Positions 5,819 through 9,396 of a stretch of DNA of 9,396 nt are shown piece by piece (the stretch's first letter is position 1; each line of letters starts with the position of its first letter). The stretch spans positions 1 through 9,396 of the forward strand of contig SCRB01000193.1 of assembly GCA_004299545.1 (NCBI GenBank), read 5' to 3'. The translations under genes and the position numbers were made by a program. Origin of the DNA: Rhizobiaceae bacterium. Lineage in GTDB: Bacteria; Pseudomonadota; Alphaproteobacteria; Rhizobiales; Rhizobiaceae. The notes beneath the pieces are model-generated. The model ran no database searches and was not told the DNA's origin. It worked only from the letters and a program-made list of their open reading frames with translations.

Positions 5819-7219
5819 CTATCTGGGCATTCGCGGCCTTATGTTCTGATTCAAGCAAAACATGTTCGTCTGGTCGTATTTGTTCTTCAATTCGACAAGC
5901 CGCCGGTAGTTTGGACCGTAGGCTGCCTTCACGCGCTCCTCGCCTTCGTTGCCGAGATTATTCACATAAACGGCACCGGTGGAGAAGGGCTTTACTGCGG
6001 CCCACACCTCGCGGACCCAGCCGATATTTTCTTTGTCTCGAGAGGGGTCGTTCCAGATGGCGACTGGAAAACAGTCGAATTCAGCGTCACGGCACGCATA
6101 GGCTGTTTCCGAGACAGGAACACGGGAAATCGCTCCACCGACCTGCTGGAATACGAGCAGCGCGTTATCGTTCGGCGCCTTCTTGTAGACGTCCAGGAGA
6201 ACGTCGATCGCATCCTGGCCCAGTTCGCGCATGAACTGCGCCTTCCAGGAGTAGCGGTTCCCGCGCGGGAACATGGCGTCGCCAGCCGACTGCACCTGCA
6301 GGTAGGGCACTCGCCCGAGTTGCACGTCTACCGCTTTGTCCCGCGCATAGGCCAGCAGCGGAGCAATCGCCATCTCGGCCTCCCTGGGCGAGCCCGAATG
6401 GAAGACGGAGATCGAAAACATTCGTTCGCCGGCAGAAATTACCAGGGCCGCGTCGAGGCTAAGCTCATCTGGTGCCGTTCGCGCAAATTCGTCATAAAAC
6501 CTCAGCGCATCTCGTGCCTTGGTTTCCGCGAAAACAACCGAACCAGCGAGAACCTCTGTCCCGATTGGGTGGAGCAGGTATTCGAAGCCGGTGACGATGC
6601 CAAAATTACCGCCGCCGCCGCGTAATCCCCAGAAGAGATCCGAATTCTCATCGGCGCTGGCGCGAAGCACTTTGCCATCTGCCGTGACGACTTCCGCTGA
6701 CAGAAGATTGTCGCAAGCGAGACCGAAGCGCCGCCCGAGCTTGCCGAAGCCGCCGCCCAGCGTTAGCCCGGCTATCCCTGTATCACCGTTCACGCCCATG
6801 GTTGTCGCCAGGCCGCACACCTGTGTCGCGCCGTCGAACTCGGCGAGCGTCAGCCCGGCTTCGGCCCAGGCAACGCGACGCTTGTCGTCTACCGACCTGT
6901 TCTTCATTCGCGACAGGTCGATGACAAGTCCGCCCTCGCAGACGGAATTTCCCGCCACATTGTGGCCGCCGCTGCGCACCGAGAGCGGCATCGCATTTTC
7001 CCGCGCGAAGGAAAGAGCCGCGACCACGTCGTCAGCGCCGGCACAATAGGCAATCGCGGCCGGGTGTTTGTCGACAAGGCCGTTCCAGACTTGCCGCGCC
7101 TGTGCGTAGGCGGGATCGGTTGCCAACACCAGCTCCCCGCGAAGCGTCAGGCCAAGCCGGGCGGTTTCCCGCAGGGAGCCGTTCTCAATTGGCTTGGCCG
7201 TCATGACCTCGGGCTGCAT
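5819..7219 (-). CDS. FAD-dependent oxidoreductase, berberine-bridge-enzyme type
   Basis: The 466-residue protein has an FAD_binding_4 (PCMH-type) domain and a C-terminal BBE segment. SVRSGGHNVAG at 80-90 holds the His (H86) that carries 8-alpha-linked FAD. GVNGDTGIAGLTLGGGFG at 142-159 and DLFWGLRGGGGNFGIVT at 194-210 line the cofactor. NKYDQTNMFCLNQNI near 446-460 is the BBE end that closes the active site. In bicovalent relatives the first of these loops reads GxCxxVG; here the Cys position is Asn144, so the flavin is probably held by His only. Such enzymes oxidise alcohols, sugars or ring carbons with oxygen as acceptor, and the substrate is not readable. No signal peptide is evident. The ATG at 7219 has AAGGAG seven bases ahead and is chosen over an in-frame ATG at 7276 that would add an Arg-rich stretch. 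It is divergent from the LysR gene, its likely regulator. Confidence 0.88.
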   Translation of the reverse strand: MQPEVMTAKPIENGSLRETARLGLTLRGELVLATDPAYAQARQVWNGLVDKHPAAIAYCAGADDVVAALSFARENAMPLSVRSGGHNVAGNSVCEGGLVIDLSRMKNRSVDDKRRVAWAEAGLTLAEFDGATQVCGLATTMGVNGDTGIAGLTLGGGFGKLGRRFGLACDNLLSAEVVTADGKVLRASADENSDLFWGLRGGGGNFGIVTGFEYLLHPIGTEVLAGSVVFAETKARDALRFYDEFARTAPDELSLDAALVISAGERMFSISVFHSGSPREAEMAIAPLLAYARDKAVDVQLGRVPYLQVQSAGDAMFPRGNRYSWKAQFMRELGQDAIDVLLDVYKKAPNDNALLVFQQVGGAISRVPVSETAYACRDAEFDCFPVAIWNDPSRDKENIGWVREVWAAVKPFSTGAVYVNNLGNEGEERVKAAYGPNYRRLVELKNKYDQTNMFCLNQNIRPRMPR

Positions 7220-7226
7220 GTTCGCT

Positions 7227-7232
7227 CTCCTT
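7227..7232 (-). promoter_or_regulatory. Ribosome binding site deciding the FAD oxidoreductase start
   Basis: AAGGAG on the minus strand, seven bases before the ATG at 7219, is close to the ideal Shine-Dalgarno and rejects the longer start at 7276. Confidence 0.8.
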
Positions 7233-7247
7233 CTGGATGTGCGGCTC

Positions 7248-7276
7248 AGTTTCCCACGAGGGGAAGGCACTGGCAA
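7248..7276 (-). promoter_or_regulatory. Candidate promoter of the FAD oxidoreductase gene
   Basis: On the minus strand TTGCCA (7276-7271, 5 of 6 to TTGACA) is followed after 17 bases by GAAACT (7253-7248, 3 of 6 to TATAAT), which would start transcription near 7241. A poor -10 suits a promoter that needs an activator such as the divergent LysR protein. The fit is a reading by eye. Confidence 0.35.
7251..7265. promoter_or_regulatory. LysR-type operator candidate 1 (TTCCC-N5-GGGAA)
   Basis: TTCCC-ACGAG-GGGAA is a perfect dyad containing the T-N11-A pattern of LysR-family sites. It overlaps the proposed -10 of the oxidoreductase promoter, a position typical of the activation subsite or of repression. 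Placement between divergent genes, one encoding a LysR protein, supports it. Confidence 0.45.
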
Positions 7277-7299
7277 AATCGAAGAAATCAGGTGCCGGG

Positions 7300-7312
7300 T
7301 GAACTCAATTCA
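7300..7312. promoter_or_regulatory. LysR-type operator candidate 2 (TGAA-N5-TTCA)
   Basis: TGAA-CTCAA-TTCA is a 13-base T-N11-A dyad centred at 7306. That is about 65 bases upstream of the proposed oxidoreductase start point, the usual place of the LysR recognition site, and it also lies just upstream of the regulator's own -10, where binding would give autorepression. The dyad is seen; the role is inferred. Confidence 0.42.
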
Positions 7313-7314
7313 TC

Positions 7315-7320
7315 TATAAT
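7315..7320 (+). promoter_or_regulatory. Perfect TATAAT -10 of the LysR gene, implying a leaderless transcript
   Basis: TATAAT ends six bases before the ATG at 7327, so a normal start point (about seven bases after the hexamer) would fall on the A of the ATG. No good -35 hexamer is seen at 16-18 bases upstream, and no Shine-Dalgarno precedes the ATG. Confidence 0.55.
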
Positions 7321-7326
7321 GAAGCG

Positions 7327-8232
7327 ATGAGGAAGCTGCCGCCGCTCAATGCGTTGCGGGCCTTTGAGAGCACCGCTCGGCATTTGAGCTTTGGGCTCGC
7401 CGCGGCGGAACTCGGCGTCACGCCGACCGCGATAAGTCACCAAATCCGCCTGCTGGAGGATATTTGCGGCCAATCCCTGTTTTCCCGCCGACCACGTCCC
7501 CTTCGCCTGACCGCGGCCGGCGAGGTTCTGTTCCCCATCCTGCGCGATGGGTTCGACTCTTTCGCGGCGGCGCTTGCGGACTTCTCCAGCGGGGGGCTGA
7601 GCGAGACCTTACGCGTCACCACGCCAAACGCCTTCGCCAGCCGCTGGCTGGTGCCACGGCTTCCGAGATGGCGGGAAACCCAGCCTCGGATCGCGCTTGA
7701 GGTGATCGGCACCGACCGTACTTTGAACCTCGCGAGCGGAGAGGCCGACGTGGCCATCCGCTACGGGCGGCGAATGCCCAGCGAACACGTCGCGCAGGAG
7801 CTGTTTCGCGATACCTATTTTCCGATCTGCCGCCCCGACGTGCTTCCTCACGGCAAACCTCTCGCGGATCCGGTCGAGATGCGCCGGCTGCCGCGTATCC
7901 ACTATGACTGGATGAAGACGGATGCCGGGACCCCGACCTGGCGGCGCTGGTGGATGAAGGCACGCGAGGTGGACCCCGGCTTTCCCCGCGACGTGGAACC
8001 TTGTCAGCTCAGCTTCCGCGAGGAGTCGCATGCGATCGCGGCCGTGCTAGCCGGACAAGGCGTGGGGATATGCAGCGACATCATCATGAGGCCGGAACTG
8101 GAACGGGGCGAACTGGTCAAGGCGCACGAGCTTTCGCTAGAAGGGTTGGGTTACTATCTGCTCCATCTGCCCGAACACCCACGCGAGCGCATGATCACGC
8201 TTTTCGCCGATTGGCTGCGTTCCGTTGTGTAG
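7327..8232 (+). CDS. LysR-family transcriptional regulator, GcvA-like
   Basis: The 301-residue protein has the standard LysR length and layout. A winged helix-turn-helix covers residues 1-65: LPPLNALRAFESTARHLSFG, then AAAELGVTPTAISHQIRLLE as the helix-turn-helix, then PLRLTAAGE closing the wing. A linker helix follows, then an effector domain from about 93 (LRVTTPNAFASRWLVPRLPRW) with ASGEADVAIRYG near 138-149 and GQGVGICSDIIM near 243-254. The LPPLNALRAFE opening and RWLVPRL pattern are those of the GcvA-like subgroup. It should act as a tetramer, binding dyads in the spacer shared with the divergent FAD oxidoreductase gene and controlling that gene and itself; the effector is unknown. The family alignment fixes the start at 7327, although there is no ribosome site, so translation may begin on a leaderless mRNA. 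The gene ends 146 bases from the convergent decarboxylase-like gene. Confidence 0.92.
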   Translation: MRKLPPLNALRAFESTARHLSFGLAAAELGVTPTAISHQIRLLEDICGQSLFSRRPRPLRLTAAGEVLFPILRDGFDSFAAALADFSSGGLSETLRVTTPNAFASRWLVPRLPRWRETQPRIALEVIGTDRTLNLASGEADVAIRYGRRMPSEHVAQELFRDTYFPICRPDVLPHGKPLADPVEMRRLPRIHYDWMKTDAGTPTWRRWWMKAREVDPGFPRDVEPCQLSFREESHAIAAVLAGQGVGICSDIIMRPELERGELVKAHELSLEGLGYYLLHLPEHPRERMITLFADWLRSVV

Positions 8233-8378
8233 GTGAACTCCATGTGACAGGCGCCATCGGCGGAACATTCAGTTCTCGAAGTGGCGGCGATAAGTTTCGA
8301 CCGGCTAATTCAGATGTACCAGATCTACGCCTGGAGCTTGTAGAGTCGCGCTCGTAGCGCTGGGAGGACAACCCGGGC

Positions 8379-9368
8379 TCAGAACTTTACAGCCTCATGC
8401 GTTGCCGGGTGGAACAATTCCTCCACATTCAGGCTGCGTGCCGACAGGCCTTGCTGGTGATGATGCTTCAGGAAGGTTTCCAGTGTGGCGCGGTTATCTT
8501 CCATGCCGTATGACCAGAAATCGGCTCCCATGAAAGCCCTCGCAGCGGCAAGCTGTTCCTCGACGAATGGCAGCGTGACCTTCGTGGCCGAGGTGTCGCT
8601 GAGTTTGGCCAGAGCGACGCTCTTGGATTTGTTGAACGCCTTGAGGAGCGCAGCTGGCAGCCAGGTATGTCGCTCGGCCAATTCTCGACGAAGCCCAAGC
8701 ACATGCATGATCGGAAAGACCCCGGTGCGCCTGTAATAGTCCTTGGCGACGGCGATAGGATCATCGAAGAGCCATCCGACGTGCGGCGCCTGACGGGCGA
8801 AGCACGAGGGCGCGCGCGGCGTCACCATCGCGTCAATCTCGCCGTCGGCGAGCATGTCGGAGAGGCTGCGGTGCGCCGGCGCGTCTTGGACGACGACGCC
8901 CTCGGGCAAACTGATCGCGATTTTTTCGGAACGACCAGGGTCCTCGATGCCGCCGCGGACCCAGATGACGTCTTCAGGCATGACACCGTAGTCGTCGGCC
9001 AGGATCGCGCGCACCCAAACACATGCGGTCAACTGATATTCGGGCAGGCCGACGCGCTTGCCCTTCAGGTCGCCTGGCTGCTTGATCCTGTCTGTGCGCA
9101 CATAGATCGCCGTGTGTCGAAACGCCCGCGACACGAAGGCTGGAATACCGACATAGTCTGAGGTGCCGGTGGCTGTCTTGACCGTGAAGCTGCTCATCGA
9201 GAGCTCGCAGACGTCGAATTCGGCATGCCTGAATGCCCGGAAGAATATCTCTTCGGGATCAAGCGTCATGAAGACGGGATCGCAGCCGTCGATCTGCACC
9301 GAGCCGTCGACCAGCGGTCGAGTGCGGTCGTAATCGCCGATGGCGACGGAGAGGTTTAGTTTGCCCAT
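8379..9368 (-). CDS. 4,5-dihydroxyphthalate decarboxylase homologue (periplasmic-binding-protein type II fold)
   Basis: The 329-residue protein follows the pattern of proteins annotated as 4,5-dihydroxyphthalate decarboxylase: LSVAIGDYDRTRPLVDG at 6-22, PEEIFFRAFRHAEFDVCELS at 38-57, FVSRAFRHTAIYVRTD at 78-93, DLKGKRVGLPEYQLTACVWVR at 100-120 and the VRGGIE stretch at 137-142. The characterised Pseudomonas enzyme of phthalate breakdown converts 4,5-dihydroxyphthalate to protocatechuate. The family shares the fold of nitrate/taurine binding proteins, but this member has no signal peptide, so a cytoplasmic enzyme is more likely than a transport component. No phthalate dioxygenase or dihydrodiol dehydrogenase gene is visible beside it, so its true substrate may be another aromatic ortho-dicarboxylate. 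The ATG at 9368 is preceded by GAGAAGG, ending about 11 bases upstream, a slightly long spacing. Its promoter, if separate, lies beyond the window's edge. The family assignment is strong; the reaction is less sure. Confidence 0.82.
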   Translation of the reverse strand: MGKLNLSVAIGDYDRTRPLVDGSVQIDGCDPVFMTLDPEEIFFRAFRHAEFDVCELSMSSFTVKTATGTSDYVGIPAFVSRAFRHTAIYVRTDRIKQPGDLKGKRVGLPEYQLTACVWVRAILADDYGVMPEDVIWVRGGIEDPGRSEKIAISLPEGVVVQDAPAHRSLSDMLADGEIDAMVTPRAPSCFARQAPHVGWLFDDPIAVAKDYYRRTGVFPIMHVLGLRRELAERHTWLPAALLKAFNKSKSVALAKLSDTSATKVTLPFVEEQLAAARAFMGADFWSYGMEDNRATLETFLKHHHQQGLSARSLNVEELFHPATHEAVKF

Positions 9369-9396
9369 CTGTCTCGGAACCTTCTCGTTGTTGCCT

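Noticed and set aside
8348..8360. Small hairpin GCGCT-CGT-AGCGC between convergent genes, considered as a terminator
   Set aside because: The stem is only five pairs and no T-run follows on either strand; I see no convincing terminator in 8233-8378.
1..9396. Defence island, prophage, insertion sequence or CRISPR array
   Set aside because: No transposase, integrase, nuclease or regularly spaced repeats are visible; the palindromes fit small intergenic elements instead.

Overview
The window reads as chromosome or plasmid DNA from an alphaproteobacterium of the Rhizobiales, most likely a rhizobium such as Mesorhizobium or a relative. The grounds are the high GC content with G/C-rich third codon positions, the families present, and above all a two-palindrome intergenic element at the left edge (about 22-124) that matches my memory of the rhizobial RIME-type mosaic elements. 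No tRNA, rRNA, insertion sequence or CRISPR array is visible.

The main unit is six genes on the minus strand, read from about 5356 down to 125: a periplasmic amino-acid-type solute-binding protein (4502-5356), an ABC permease (3412-4380), an ABC ATPase (2624-3415, ATGA overlap with the permease), a flavin-reductase-like FMN-binding protein (1854-2504), a two-domain cupin (1012-1824) and a metal-independent amidohydrolase related to 2-pyrone-4,6-dicarboxylate lactonase (125-1021, overlapping the cupin gene by 10 bases). The layout suggests one uptake-and-breakdown operon: the ABC system imports a small, probably carboxylated compound and the three enzymes process it. The substrate cannot be named from the sequence. 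A palindromic block between the binding-protein and permease genes (4403-4501) may separate their expression levels, and the RIME-like element lies immediately after the last gene.

Upstream of this operon, 5357-5818 has no intact gene. It holds the binding-protein ribosome binding site, two palindromes (5372-5386 and 5541-5557) that could be operators, and about 200 bases that look like the decayed 3' half of a MarR-family regulator (5574-5768, minus strand).

Next is a divergent pair: an FAD-dependent oxidoreductase of the berberine-bridge-enzyme type (5819-7219, minus) and a GcvA-like LysR regulator (7327-8232, plus). Their 107-base spacer holds two T-N11-A dyads of the kind LysR proteins bind. 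It also holds a perfect TATAAT only six bases before the regulator's ATG, implying a leaderless mRNA. At the right edge, convergent with the regulator, is a homologue of 4,5-dihydroxyphthalate decarboxylase (8379-9368, minus) with its own ribosome binding site.

The general theme is accessory catabolism of aromatic or carboxylated compounds. Nothing here is a clear new defence or mobile system. The most interesting points are the undescribed-looking transporter/flavin reductase/bicupin/lactonase operon, the leaderless LysR gene with paired operator dyads, the MarR remnant and the mosaic palindromic elements.
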